Source of the DNA: Microbacterium halimionae
GTDB taxonomy: Bacteria > Actinomycetota > Actinomycetes > Actinomycetales > Microbacteriaceae
NCBI RefSeq assembly: GCF_011761265.1
Contig: NZ_JAAOZB010000001.1
Span: forward strand, 558,001 to 622,000
Length of the DNA stretch: 64,000 nt
Reading direction: 5' to 3'
In this document: positions 37,148-45,830 of the stretch, piece by piece
How the letters are laid out: every line of letters begins with the position of its first letter
Numbering within the stretch: position 1 is the first letter of the stretch
Position numbers and translations under genes: made by a program
The notes under the pieces: model-generated
What the model was told of the DNA's origin: nothing
Database searches by the model: none
What the model saw: the letters and a program-made list of their open reading frames with translations, nothing else

Positions 37148-37311
37148 GGTCCCAACGGTAGCGGTACGAATCGCTAAGAGCTGCGGCATCCGTTATGATC
37201 AAAAGGTTGTGTGGGCAAGAGCCACCCGGTTCGACCTCACACCAACGTGCATCAACCCTCCTGCTGCCGGGAAACGCCCGGTAGCCGTTCTAGTCCGAAG
37301 GAGGTGGGTTA

Positions 37312-37695
37312 GTGACGCACTCACACCAGTACGAACTTATGGTCATCCTCGACCCCGAGATCGACGAGCGCCTGGTCGCCCCGAGCCTTGATAAGTTCCT
37401 CAAGGTCATCACCAACGATGGGGGCACCATCGAAAACGTCGACATCTGGGGCCGTCGCCGCCTGGCTTACGAAATCCAGAAGAAGAACGAGGGCATCTAC
37501 GCCGTCGTTAGCTTCACCGCGACGAGTGAGACCACGCAGGAGCTTGACCGTCAGCTGAAGCTGAACGAGCAGATCATGCGGACCAAGGTTCTTCGCGCCG
37601 AAGAGGCAATCGCTCTCGTAGCTTCTGAGAAGAAGCGCGCCGACGAGAAGGCTGCCCGCAAGGCTGCTGCTCCCGCCAAGGCTGCGAAGGCGTAA
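37312..37695 (+). CDS. rpsF: 30S ribosomal protein S6
   Basis: The 127-residue protein starts with a GTG preceded by gaaggaggt, then [19 protein letters not shown], and has [17 protein letters not shown] in the middle. The Lys/Ala-rich tail is common in Actinobacteria. S6 binds S18 on the 30S platform, and rpsR follows two genes on. First gene of rpsF-ssb-rpsR-rplI. Confidence 0.96.
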   Translation: MTHSHQYELMVILDPEIDERLVAPSLDKFLKVITNDGGTIENVDIWGRRRLAYEIQKKNEGIYAVVSFTATSETTQELDRQLKLNEQIMRTKVLRAEEAIALVASEKKRADEKAARKAAAPAKAAKA

Positions 37696-37700
37696 CGATC

Positions 37701-38225
37701 GTGGCCGGCGAAACGATCATCACCGTCGTGGGAAACCTCACGGCAGACCCTGAGCTGCGTTACACGCAGAACGGCCTGCCCGTTGCGAACTTCACGATCG
37801 CATCGACGCCGCGCAACTTCGACCGTGCCTCGAACGAGTGGAAGGACGGCGAAGCGCTGTTCCTCCGGGCGTCCGTATGGCGCGAGTTCGCAGAGCACGT
37901 CGCCGGTTCCCTCACCAAGGGCTCACGCGTCATCGCGTCAGGTCGCCTGAAGCAGCGCTCTTACGAAACCCGTGAGGGTGAGAAGCGCACGTCGATGGAA
38001 CTTGAGATTGACGAGATCGGTCCGTCACTTCGCTACGCGACCGCTCAGGTCACACGTGCTGCCGGTGGCAGCGGCGGTGGCGGCGGACAGTCGCGTCCGC
38101 AGGTTGCTGATGAGCCGTGGTCGACCCCCGGGTCGTCTGCTGCGAACAACAGCAATTCTGGCGGCAACGGTGGCGGCGATGCCTGGGCTGCGCCCGGCGC
38201 GTACGGCGACGACACTCCGTTCTAA
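37701..38225 (+). CDS. ssb: Single-stranded DNA-binding protein
   Basis: The 174-residue protein has an OB fold over about residues 1-110 ([27 protein letters not shown]), a Gly/Ser/Asn-rich linker and the acidic tail GDDTPF, which binds partner proteins. It protects single-stranded DNA in replication and repair. GTG 37701 lies six bases after the rpsF stop. Confidence 0.96.
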   Translation: MAGETIITVVGNLTADPELRYTQNGLPVANFTIASTPRNFDRASNEWKDGEALFLRASVWREFAEHVAGSLTKGSRVIASGRLKQRSYETREGEKRTSMELEIDEIGPSLRYATAQVTRAAGGSGGGGGQSRPQVADEPWSTPGSSAANNSNSGGNGGGDAWAAPGAYGDDTPF

Positions 38226-38310
38226 ACACAGATTCAGGCACGAGCCGGTCACGCAACAGACGTTTCGTCTCGCGTGACACATGTGCCGGTCACTAACCGA
38301 AGGAAAAAAC

Positions 38311-38565
38311 ATGGCTGGAAAGTCAAGCGGCGACCGCCGCAAGCCGCGGAAGGGCGCGAAGAACGCCGCCCCCGCGAAGTCCATCCGCGTGGGAGTCATC
38401 GACTACAAAGACATCTCCACGCTTCGCAAATTCATCTCGGAGCGTGGGAAGATCCGCGCCCGTCGTATCACCGGAGTCTCAGTGCAGGAGCAGCGTCTGA
38501 TCGCGAAGGCGATCAAGAACGCGCGCGAAATGGCGCTCCTCCCCTACGCCGGCGCTGGCCGCTAA
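38311..38565 (+). CDS. rpsR: 30S ribosomal protein S18
   Basis: The 84-residue protein starts [15 protein letters not shown] and has [18 protein letters not shown] and ending LLPYAGAGR, the S18 core. The four-cysteine zinc form is absent. ATG 38311 has aaggaaa before it. It pairs with S6 in the 30S subunit. Confidence 0.96.
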   Translation: MAGKSSGDRRKPRKGAKNAAPAKSIRVGVIDYKDISTLRKFISERGKIRARRITGVSVQEQRLIAKAIKNAREMALLPYAGAGR

Positions 38566-38576
38566 GGAGCACTCTC

Positions 38577-39029
38577 ATGTCGAAGCTGATTCTCACAAAC
38601 GAGGTCGCGGGGCTCGGTAGCGCCGGCGACGTGATCGAGGTCAAGGACGGGTACGCCCGTAACTACCTCATTCCCCAGGGTTTTGCCGTGGCCTGGAGCC
38701 GCGGTGGCGAAAAGCAGGTCGCATCGATCCGCGCCGCTCGCGAGACCCGTCTCATTCACGACCACGAAGAGGCCGTTGCGCTGCAGAACACTCTGCAGTC
38801 GAACAAGGTCAAGCTCACGGTCAAGGCTGGAGCCGAGGGCCGCTTGTTCGGTTCGGTCAAGCCCGAGCACGTAGCAAACGCAGTGAAGGATGCCGGTTTC
38901 GGTGACCTTGACAAGCGCAAGATCCACATCACCTCGCCGATCAAGTCGGTGGGCGAGCACGAGGCTACGATTCGTCTTCGCGACGACGTGACCGCCGTGA
39001 TCACCCTGCAGGTGGTTGCTGCCAAGTAA
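38577..39029 (+). CDS. rplI: 50S ribosomal protein L9
   Basis: The 150-residue protein starts [20 protein letters not shown] and has the L9 block [14 protein letters not shown], a long central helix and the C-terminal domain ([12 protein letters not shown]). It begins 11 bases after rpsR with aaggagc upstream, and is the last gene of the operon. Confidence 0.96.
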   Translation: MSKLILTNEVAGLGSAGDVIEVKDGYARNYLIPQGFAVAWSRGGEKQVASIRAARETRLIHDHEEAVALQNTLQSNKVKLTVKAGAEGRLFGSVKPEHVANAVKDAGFGDLDKRKIHITSPIKSVGEHEATIRLRDDVTAVITLQVVAAK

Positions 39030-39038
39030 GGCACAACA

Positions 39039-39086
39039 GTAAAGAAAGACGGCGTGCGGCTTCGGCCTCGCGCCGTCTTTCTTTAC
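39039..39086 (+). terminator. Strong terminator after rplI
   Basis: A perfect 16-base stem, gtaaagaaagacggcg against cgccgtctttctttac, closes a 16-base loop. The stem's own T-rich right arm replaces a separate U tract. It ends the rpsF-ssb-rpsR-rplI operon. Confidence 0.85.
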
Positions 39087-39158
39087 ACCGGGGCCTCGGA
39101 TAGCTTGTTCAATAGCCGGTGCAGCGCCACTGTCGAGCAAGCGAAAGGCTGACGTGTC

Positions 39159-40640
39159 ATGGGCGTAAACGAAGTCGAAACCAGCGACGCACGTTCAGGT
39201 CTGGGTTTTCCCGCCGGTTTCATCATCGGGTCAGCGACGGCCAGTTATCAGGTCGAGGGGGCCGTCAACGAGGGTGGTCGCGGACCGTCAATCTGGGACA
39301 CATTCAGTCACACGCCCGGTCGAACGTGGAACGGGGATACGGGTGATGTCGCCGACGACCACTTCCACCGTTGGGAGAGCGACCTCGACATCATGGCTGA
39401 TATGGGGCCTGCAGGCCTATCGCTTCTCGATCGCATGGCCGCGCATTCAGCCTCTCGGCCGTGGCCCGGTGAACGCCGACGGTGTGCGCTTCTACTCTGA
39501 GCTCGTTGATGGGCTGCTGGAGCGCGGCATCCGACCTATCGCGACGCTCTACCACTGGGACTTGCCCCAGCAACTCGAGGATGCCGGCGGCTGGCCAGTA
39601 CGTGACACGGCGCTGCGCTTTGCGGAATATGCCGCACGCACCGTGGAGCAACTCGGTGATCGGGTTCACACCTGGACCACGCTGAACGAACCTTGGTGCT
39701 CCGCGTATCTCGGCTACGGTTCGGGCGCTCACGCTCCGGGGCGTACGTCCGGCGCTGATGCGCTCGCCGCGGTACACCACCTCAATCTTGCGCACGGGTT
39801 GGCTGTTCCCGAGATTCGGCACGCGGCTACGAACAGTCCCGATGTGTCGGTGACACTGAACTTTCATGTGCCGCGTGGCCTGGATGACACCTCTCCGGAG
39901 GCGATTCGGCGAGTGGATGCTCTCGCCAACCGCGCATTTACGAGCCCGATCCTTCGCGGTCGATACGACGAAGACCTGCTCGCCGACACGGCGGAGACCT
40001 GCTCGCCGACACGGCGGAGGTCACGGATTGGGGCTTTGTTCACGACGAGGACCTCGCAGCGATTCACCAGCCGATTGACGTTCTCGGGGTCAACTACTAC
40101 TCAACCGTGACGGTACGGATGTGGGACGGTGTCAGTCCGCGCGAACAAAACGACGGCCACAAGATGGTGGGCGGGTCCCCGTGGCCTGGCGGTGACTCGA
40201 TCGAGTTTCTTGCACAGGATGGGCCGTTCACAGACATGGGGTGGAATATCGCCCCCGACGGCCTTGAAGAGCTGCTCGTGCACTTGCACGAAGAGTTCCC
40301 TGATCAGCCTTTGATGATTACGGAGAACGGTGCCGCTTTCCCCGACGAGCTTGTGGCAATCGGCTCCGAAAAGCGGGTCGTCGATTCGGACCGGGTCGAC
40401 TATCTTCAACGTCACTTCGCGGCGGCTGAACGTGCCATCTCTCGAGGCGTTGACCTTCGCGGCTACCTTGTCTGGTCACTGCTCGACAACTTCGAGTGGG
40501 GCTACGGATACGCGAAGAGATTCGGCATCGTGTACGTCGATTTCGACACGCAACAGCGAGTGCTCAAAGACAGTGCGCTGTGGCTTCGACAGCTCCTCGC
40601 TGATCGGTATGACGCTGGGTCCCGCGACGCTGCACTCTGA
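39159..40640 (+). pseudogene. bglA: Family 1 beta-glucosidase, broken by two frameshifts
   Basis: Joined across two breaks, the gene encodes a complete GH1 enzyme of about 480 residues: [18 protein letters not shown] at the start, the acid/base TTLNEPW in the middle, the nucleophile in LMITENGAAF and WSLLDNFEWGYGY at the end. The first break is an extra base in ggggcct near 39405-39409 (expected [12 protein letters not shown]). The second is a 23-base tandem duplication at 39973-40018. Together they add 24 bases, so the last third returns to the original frame, but the middle third is out of frame and a stop at 39498-39500 ends translation early. Such enzymes hydrolyse beta-glucosides. No sugar transporter is nearby. 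Confidence 0.88.
39973..40018. repeat. 23-base perfect tandem duplication inside the glucosidase gene
   Basis: The unit gacctgctcgccgacacgg plus cgga occurs at 39973-39995 and again directly at 39996-40018. Removing one copy restores the reading [15 protein letters not shown]. It looks like a recent slippage event. Confidence 0.95.
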
Positions 40641-41196
40641 GACCTGAATCGAAGCGCACCACGAATGATACGCGTGGCGCGCTTGGGTGATTATGCCCGC
40701 CAAGCAGCCCCATGACAAGTCATTTCTCCGTGTTGCGACTGATGCACATACCCGGCTTGAACGCAACACGTCGCGCTATTTGCGCGCGGCGTTGTGCACA
40801 ACCTTCGACATGCATAACGCAACCTTCAACCCACACTTAAACCGCATCCCTATCCACAGGTTTTGATGATGTTATTACCTGATCAGGGATACAAAAAAAT
40901 ATTGAAAGACAGCGTGTTCGGGAGTTTATCCACAGTCGTTGTACACAGGGTTCGCGGCGTTTCGCGCATCTTATTCACATAGTTATCCACAGGCAGATTT
41001 GCGGGTGTAGAGACTCGCCCATAGCGTGGTCCCGGTCGGGCGCGAGGGGCTCCGGCACTCACACGCAGACAACGATGTCGGTGGGTGATGGTCAAGTGGT
41101 TACGCGGGGTTAAGCCGGGCACCAGCGCGATCGTTTTTTACCCCCAACACTTGTGCCCGAGTTACCGGGCAGTCTTCTGAGAGGAGCGTCACCACT
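40641..41196. promoter_or_regulatory. DnaA-box cluster upstream of dnaB
   Basis: This 556-base gap has no gene. It contains two perfect DnaA boxes TTATCCACA at 40926-40934 and 40983-40991 and two one-mismatch copies, CTATCCACA at 40850-40858 and TTATTCACA at 40971-40979. All four point the same way. The stretch is more AT-rich than the surrounding genes, with a seven-A run at 40893-40899. It may be the dnaB promoter, a DnaA titration site, or part of an origin-like structure. Confidence 0.7.
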
Positions 41197-42564
41197 GTGT
41201 CAATCGCCGACATCTCTGAAGACCGAATGGGGAGCCGCCGGGAGCATGAGCGCACCCCACCCCACGACAATCTCGCTGAGCAGAGCGCGCTCGGTGGAAT
41301 GCTCCTCTCGAAGGATGCCGTGGCCGACGTCATTGAGACTTTGCGCGGCGTCGACTTCTACGTTCCGAAGCACGAGCTGATCTTCGAGGCGATTCTCAGC
41401 CTCTACTCGCACGGTGAACCGACCGATGTCGTCGCCGTGACAGACGAGCTCATTAAGACCGGCGAGCTGCAGCGCGCCGGCGGTGCTGACTACCTCCACA
41501 CCCTCACGTCGATCGTTCCGACAGCGGCAAACGCTGGGTACTACGCGTCGATTGTTTCTGAACGAGCGCTGCTTCGCCGCCTTGTCGAGGCAGGGACCCG
41601 CATCGTTCAGCTCGGGTACTCGGGTCAGGGCGAAGCGCTCGACCTCGTCAACAATGCGCAGGCAGAGATTTACGGTGTCACGGGCGCGGATGCCGCAGAG
41701 GATTACGTTCCGCTGACGGTCGCTGTCGACGCGGCCGTTGACGAGATCGAAGCGGCCCGTGGCCGTGATGGTCAGATGACCGGTATTCCGACGGGCTTTT
41801 CCGGACTCGACCAGCTGACGAACGGTCTGCATCCCGGCCAGATGATCATCATTGCGGCGCGCCCTGCAATGGGTAAGTCGACGCTCGCGCTCGACTTTGC
41901 GCGTGCCGCAGCGATCAAACACAACATGCCGACCATCGTCTTCTCGCTCGAGATGGGCCGTAGCGAGATCGCGATGCGCCTCATGAGCGCCGAAGGTGCG
42001 ATCCCGCTGCAGGCGATGCGTAAGGGAACGCTCGACTCGCGTGACTGGACGACGATCGCGGCTACCCGTGGCCGCATCAACGACGCACCGCTCTACATCG
42101 ACGACAGCCCCAACATGACCCTGGTGGAGATTCGCGCGAAATGCCGTCGTCTCAAACAGCGCGTCGGTTTGAAGATGGTCATCATCGACTACCTCCAGCT
42201 CATGACGAGCGGTAAGCGTGTCGAGTCGCGTCAGCAAGAGGTCAGTGAGTTTTCGCGTGCGCTGAAGCTGCTCGCGAAAGAGCTCGGCGTGCCTGTGATC
42301 GCACTGTCGCAGCTGAACCGTGGTCCTGAGCAGCGCACTGACAAGAAGCCGGCGCTGAGCGACCTTCGTGAGTCGGGCTCTATCGAGCAGGACGCCGACA
42401 TGGTGGTGCTGTTGCACCGCGAAGCGGCTTACGAGAAAGATAGCCCGCGCGCGGGCGAAGCTGACCTGATCGTGGCGAAGCACCGAAACGGCCCGACCGA
42501 CACGATCACGGTCGCGTTCCAGGGTCACTTCTCCCGCTTCACCGACATGGCGGTTGGGCCGTAA
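41197..42564 (+). CDS. dnaB: Replicative DNA helicase DnaB
   Basis: The 455-residue protein has an N-terminal primase-interaction domain (DNLAEQSALGGMLLS), a linker and the RecA-like motor with Walker A ARPAMGKSTLA (Lys227), Walker B VIIDYLQLM and the LSQLNRG motif. It unwinds the parental strands as a hexamer. No intein is present. The start is GTG at 41197 with gagaggag before it. DciA in this window is its likely loading aid. Confidence 0.96.
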   Translation: MSIADISEDRMGSRREHERTPPHDNLAEQSALGGMLLSKDAVADVIETLRGVDFYVPKHELIFEAILSLYSHGEPTDVVAVTDELIKTGELQRAGGADYLHTLTSIVPTAANAGYYASIVSERALLRRLVEAGTRIVQLGYSGQGEALDLVNNAQAEIYGVTGADAAEDYVPLTVAVDAAVDEIEAARGRDGQMTGIPTGFSGLDQLTNGLHPGQMIIIAARPAMGKSTLALDFARAAAIKHNMPTIVFSLEMGRSEIAMRLMSAEGAIPLQAMRKGTLDSRDWTTIAATRGRINDAPLYIDDSPNMTLVEIRAKCRRLKQRVGLKMVIIDYLQLMTSGKRVESRQQEVSEFSRALKLLAKELGVPVIALSQLNRGPEQRTDKKPALSDLRESGSIEQDADMVVLLHREAAYEKDSPRAGEADLIVAKHRNGPTDTITVAFQGHFSRFTDMAVGP

Positions 42565-42655
42565 ACACTGCTGGAGGGATTATTCGGGAAATCCTCTGAC
42601 GATCACCTTTCTGAGCCCCGGCCCAGGCTTCCCGTGGGCGTGGCACGCTGGAAGT

Positions 42656-43564
42656 ATGAAGCGTCCCCCACTTCGAGCACGGTTGCTCACCGCGCTCGCG
42701 GGCGATCCAGATGGCACGCCGCGGTGGGTGCGCGAGCTCACGAACGGTGACGACGACGGGTATTTTCCCGACAGCGGCGCGGCCTGGACGGTCCATGCGG
42801 GTACCGCGACCTTTGTCGCCGGCATCCGAGCGCTGCTCATCCAGGCCCTGCACCCCGGGGCGATGGCCGGTGTGCACGACTTCTCGCGCTATCGCGAAGA
42901 CCCGATCGGGCGCCTGACCGGCACCGTGCGCTGGGTCATCTGCGTCACGTACGGGTCGACGACGCAGGCGCAGCGAGAGACGGCCCGCGTCGGCCAGCTG
43001 CACAAGCGCGTCGCCGGAACATACGAGACGGATGCCGGGGCCCGCACCTATTCAGCGTCGGATGCCCGTCTCGTGGAATGGGTGCATCTCGCGTTCACCG
43101 AGGCATTCCTGGGCGCGCACGAGCGGTGGGGCGGTCCGATCCCTGGGGGTGCCGACGCATATGTGCGCGAATGGGCGACCGCGGGGCGTCTGATGCGTGT
43201 CGAGAATCCGCCTCACACTGAGGCCGAACTTCGAGAGAAGCTGCAAGGATTTCTGGTCAGTGGGGAGCTCCGCCGCGACGAACGCGTCGACGAGGTGGTG
43301 CGGTTCTTGCGAGACGTGCCCTTCACCGGTTCGATGCGCCTTGCCTACCGCGTGCTGTTCGCAGCAGCTGTCGCGAGCCTGCCGCGGCCGTACCGGCAGC
43401 TGCTCGGTGTACGTCGAACGGTGCTGCCCGTCGTGACGGCGACGCGCCTCGTGCTCGCGATATCGCAACGTGCCCTCGGCTCGGGCCCGCGTGCACAGGA
43501 CTTCGCTCGAGAGCGGCACCGCCGTCTGGCGCGCGAACAGGCCGGGACTCAACCCGCAGAGTGA
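42656..43564 (+). CDS. MpaB-like oxygenase (DUF2236 family)
   Basis: The 302-residue protein matches the MpaB/latex-oxygenase-like family: GIRALLIQALHPGAMAGVHD, the Y-R-E-DPIGRL-T-G block and the later VEWVHLAFTEAFLGAH. Family members are haem-containing oxygenases in the characterised cases; substrate here is unknown. ATG 42656 is chosen since the upstream part of the frame is non-homologous. The gene follows dnaB on the same strand. Confidence 0.8.
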   Translation: MKRPPLRARLLTALAGDPDGTPRWVRELTNGDDDGYFPDSGAAWTVHAGTATFVAGIRALLIQALHPGAMAGVHDFSRYREDPIGRLTGTVRWVICVTYGSTTQAQRETARVGQLHKRVAGTYETDAGARTYSASDARLVEWVHLAFTEAFLGAHERWGGPIPGGADAYVREWATAGRLMRVENPPHTEAELREKLQGFLVSGELRRDERVDEVVRFLRDVPFTGSMRLAYRVLFAAAVASLPRPYRQLLGVRRTVLPVVTATRLVLAISQRALGSGPRAQDFARERHRRLAREQAGTQPAE

Positions 43565-43627
43565 ACGGGGCTCTCCCATGCTCCACGGCAGTTTCGTGAG
43601 CGCAAACGGGGCGACGCGGATGCGAAA

Positions 43628-44602
43628 TCAGCTCGCGGGGGCGGTGGGAACCACATCCCAGTGTTCGCGGATGAGGTTGTCGTCGACGCGGAAGATGTCG
43701 GCAGCGATGAACGCGTCTCCGGGTGCGGCACCGACCGACTGCGAGAACGTCCACACCAGGTCACCGTCGGCGAGCGAGATGACCGACTCGTTCGGCGGGA
43801 ATGTCGTGCCGCCGGAGAAAATCGACTTCAGCGCTTCGGTGCCGTTCGGTGCGACGGAGTTGTGCTGGAGATAGTTCGGGTCGAAGGCGGTATCGAGGAT
43901 GCTCGGGTCCTGGTCGCGGAACAGGGTGTTGTAGGCGCCCACGGCGAGCTGACGGTTCGCTTCTTCTTGCTCTTCGGCGGGAGCGAACGTGCCACCGGTC
44001 GGCTGGTAGAGGTTGCTGAACATCGTGTTGGTGTTGCCGCTGGCCGGGGTGCCCGTGGGAACGGCTTGATCGAACGACCAGCGTTCGACGACCTTGCCGT
44101 TGGTTATGCGGAAGAGGTCGACTGCGGCCTCGCCCGTGCGCTCATCGGCCGGGGTGGGCGTGATCTGGTAGTGCACGGCGACGAGGTCTCCGTCGGTAGC
44201 GGTGTGCTTGATGACGGCCTGCGCGTTGGCGATGCGCGTGTGCGCCGCGGTGAACTGAGCCAGTAGCCCCTCGGGGCCCGCGGTGAGACCGTCGCCGTGG
44301 GCGACGGCGTCAGAGGCGACGAGCTTGTCGGCTGTGGTGGCCGCCGTGGTCGAGGACGGATCGTCGAATGCGTCGGTGATCAGACGCGTCACGATTTCTT
44401 CGTTTGCTTTCTCGGTTGTGGTGTCGGTGCGGTCTGCGGTGCTGCCGCCATCCTCCACGGAGGAGAGGGTCGTTGCCCCGGGCGACGGGTCGTCGACAGG
44501 AGATGCCGGCGACGCGGTCGCGCATCCGGTGAGGAGGGCGACGGTGGCGATGGCCAAGGTGGCGCCGGCGAATAGGGATCGGGGGGATCGGTGAGTGCTC
44601 AT
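43628..44602 (-). CDS. Lipoprotein with two NTF2/SnoaL-like domains
   Basis: The 324-residue protein has a lipobox LLTGC with Cys27 after a hydrophobic signal, then a Ser/Thr/Glu-rich linker to about residue 65. Two similar halves follow: about residues 65-190 (DAVAHGDGLTAGPEGLLAQF, VVERWSFDQ) and 200-324 (FDPNYLQHNSVAPNGTEALK, LIREHWDVV). The repeated H-W-D endings show SnoaL-like folds, a class of small cone-shaped domains that bind or isomerise small molecules. Catalytic function is not inferable. ATG 44602 is fixed by the signal peptide. The gene is divergent from the channel gene, 302 bases away. Confidence 0.75.
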   Translation of the reverse strand: MSTHRSPRSLFAGATLAIATVALLTGCATASPASPVDDPSPGATTLSSVEDGGSTADRTDTTTEKANEEIVTRLITDAFDDPSSTTAATTADKLVASDAVAHGDGLTAGPEGLLAQFTAAHTRIANAQAVIKHTATDGDLVAVHYQITPTPADERTGEAAVDLFRITNGKVVERWSFDQAVPTGTPASGNTNTMFSNLYQPTGGTFAPAEEQEEANRQLAVGAYNTLFRDQDPSILDTAFDPNYLQHNSVAPNGTEALKSIFSGGTTFPPNESVISLADGDLVWTFSQSVGAAPGDAFIAADIFRVDDNLIREHWDVVPTAPAS

Positions 44603-44904
44603 GGGGTACACCGTGACCGTCGATCCTGTGAAGATCTCAAGCGAAACCTGTGGGCCGGCCCTGGGCTCGGGAGACGGCAGGATGCTGGTGGTGGGGGAAG
44701 CTCGTGGCGCCAGAATTCCGTTCACAACACGCGCCGAGAGATTTGGATCAGACGAACGATATTCGACAGCGCATCGGACGCTCGTGCCCGGGACGTGCCC
44801 GCCGTCTGATCCGTGGCATCCATTACCCAGCTTTATCGCTGATCTTGTGCGTCTGGCCCGGCCCGCGATCAAGCAGGCCAAGCGTTATGTGAGAGCCTGA
44901 CGAT
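44603..44904. other. Intergenic region before the formate/nitrite-type channel
   Basis: These 302 bases separate two divergent genes and should hold both promoters. An interrupted frame is open in part of it, but it has no start or protein resemblance I recognise. No obvious operator or riboswitch is seen. Confidence 0.4.
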
Positions 44905-45738
44905 ATGGCCGATCAAAGTCAGCTGTTCCCCGGTAAGCAGTTCATTTCGACAGTGCTGGGTGCGCTGGAGACCAAGACTGTCATGAGCGGCGCTCTGATC
45001 CGCATCTATCTGATGCGCGCGGCTATGGCGGGCACCATAATCGGCGTGATGTATCTCACCTACTACACCGTGCTCGCGGCGTTTGACGGCATCGCGCGTG
45101 GCGAACTCGTCGGAGTCGGCCACATGGTCGGGGCAGTCGTGTTCGGGTTTGCGCTGGTGTTCATTTACTACAGCAAATCCGAGCTGCTCACATCGAACAT
45201 GATGATCGTCACAGTCGGTGCCTATTACCGCAGCGCCGCATGGTGGCGGCTACTGCGCATCCTGGTGTTCTGCTACGCCGGCAACATCATCGGCGGGCTG
45301 TTCGTCGCCCTCATGGTGAGACTCTCGACGCTTGGCGGCGGAGAGGTCGGTGCGGAGATGAGTGAGGCGGTCGACCACAAGCTCGCGTACCTGGGCGAGG
45401 GCGTCGCCGGATGGGGCGACTTGTTCGTCCGTGCCATCTTCTGCAACTTGATGATCAACCTCGCGATGCTGCTGGTCTACAACGGCTTGATCAAGAGCGA
45501 CGTCGGCAAGATGCTCGTGATGATTGCGAGCGTGTTCGTGTTCGGATTCGTCGGCTTCGAACACTCCGTTGCAAACACGGTTCTGTTCATGATCGTCGGC
45601 CTGCAACAGAGCCTCGACATCGGACTCGTTCTGGGAAACCTCGGGATCGTTCTTCTTGGCAACTACATCGGCGGCGGATTGTTGATTGGCCTCTACTACG
45701 CCTACGCGAACGATGACCGCCGCTTCCACCGCGACTAG
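44905..45738 (+). CDS. Formate/nitrite transporter family protein
   Basis: The 277-residue protein has six membrane helices with the FNT broken-helix loops: LTSNMMIVTVGAYY (helix 2 filter) and FVGFEHSVANTVLF (helix 5 filter with the conserved His). This fold makes pentameric channels for formate, nitrite, hydrosulfide or similar small monocarboxylates. The substrate cannot be read from the sequence. ATG 44905 has gagagcc-type purines before it. It converges on the ABC permease gene, with a hairpin between. Confidence 0.85.
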   Translation: MADQSQLFPGKQFISTVLGALETKTVMSGALIRIYLMRAAMAGTIIGVMYLTYYTVLAAFDGIARGELVGVGHMVGAVVFGFALVFIYYSKSELLTSNMMIVTVGAYYRSAAWWRLLRILVFCYAGNIIGGLFVALMVRLSTLGGGEVGAEMSEAVDHKLAYLGEGVAGWGDLFVRAIFCNLMINLAMLLVYNGLIKSDVGKMLVMIASVFVFGFVGFEHSVANTVLFMIVGLQQSLDIGLVLGNLGIVLLGNYIGGGLLIGLYYAYANDDRRFHRD

Positions 45739-45780
45739 GCACATCGGGCTACGAGGTCGGGCTGGCACGACCATGAACGG

Positions 45781-45821
45781 CTCGCACCACACGTGGTGTA
45801 GACCTACACGTGTGGTGCGAG
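45781..45821. terminator. Long hairpin between convergent genes
   Basis: A perfect 15-base stem, ctcgcaccacacgtg against cacgtgtggtgcgag, encloses an 11-base loop. No T tract follows, but the location between two convergent ends makes a bidirectional transcription stop the simplest reading. Confidence 0.6.
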
Positions 45822-45830
45822 CGTCGCGTC

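Noticed and set aside
41200..42528. A 442-codon open frame on the minus strand opposite dnaB
   Set aside because: It is antisense to dnaB and its residues are Arg/Leu/His-rich in the way of shadow frames; no family is recognisable.
41197..42564. Possible intein in DnaB or GyrB, which are frequent hosts in Actinobacteria
   Set aside because: Both proteins have normal length with unbroken motor motifs, so no intein is present.
45781..45821. The long hairpin as a regulator-binding operator
   Set aside because: It lies between the ends of two convergent genes, where a terminator is much more likely, although no T tract is present.
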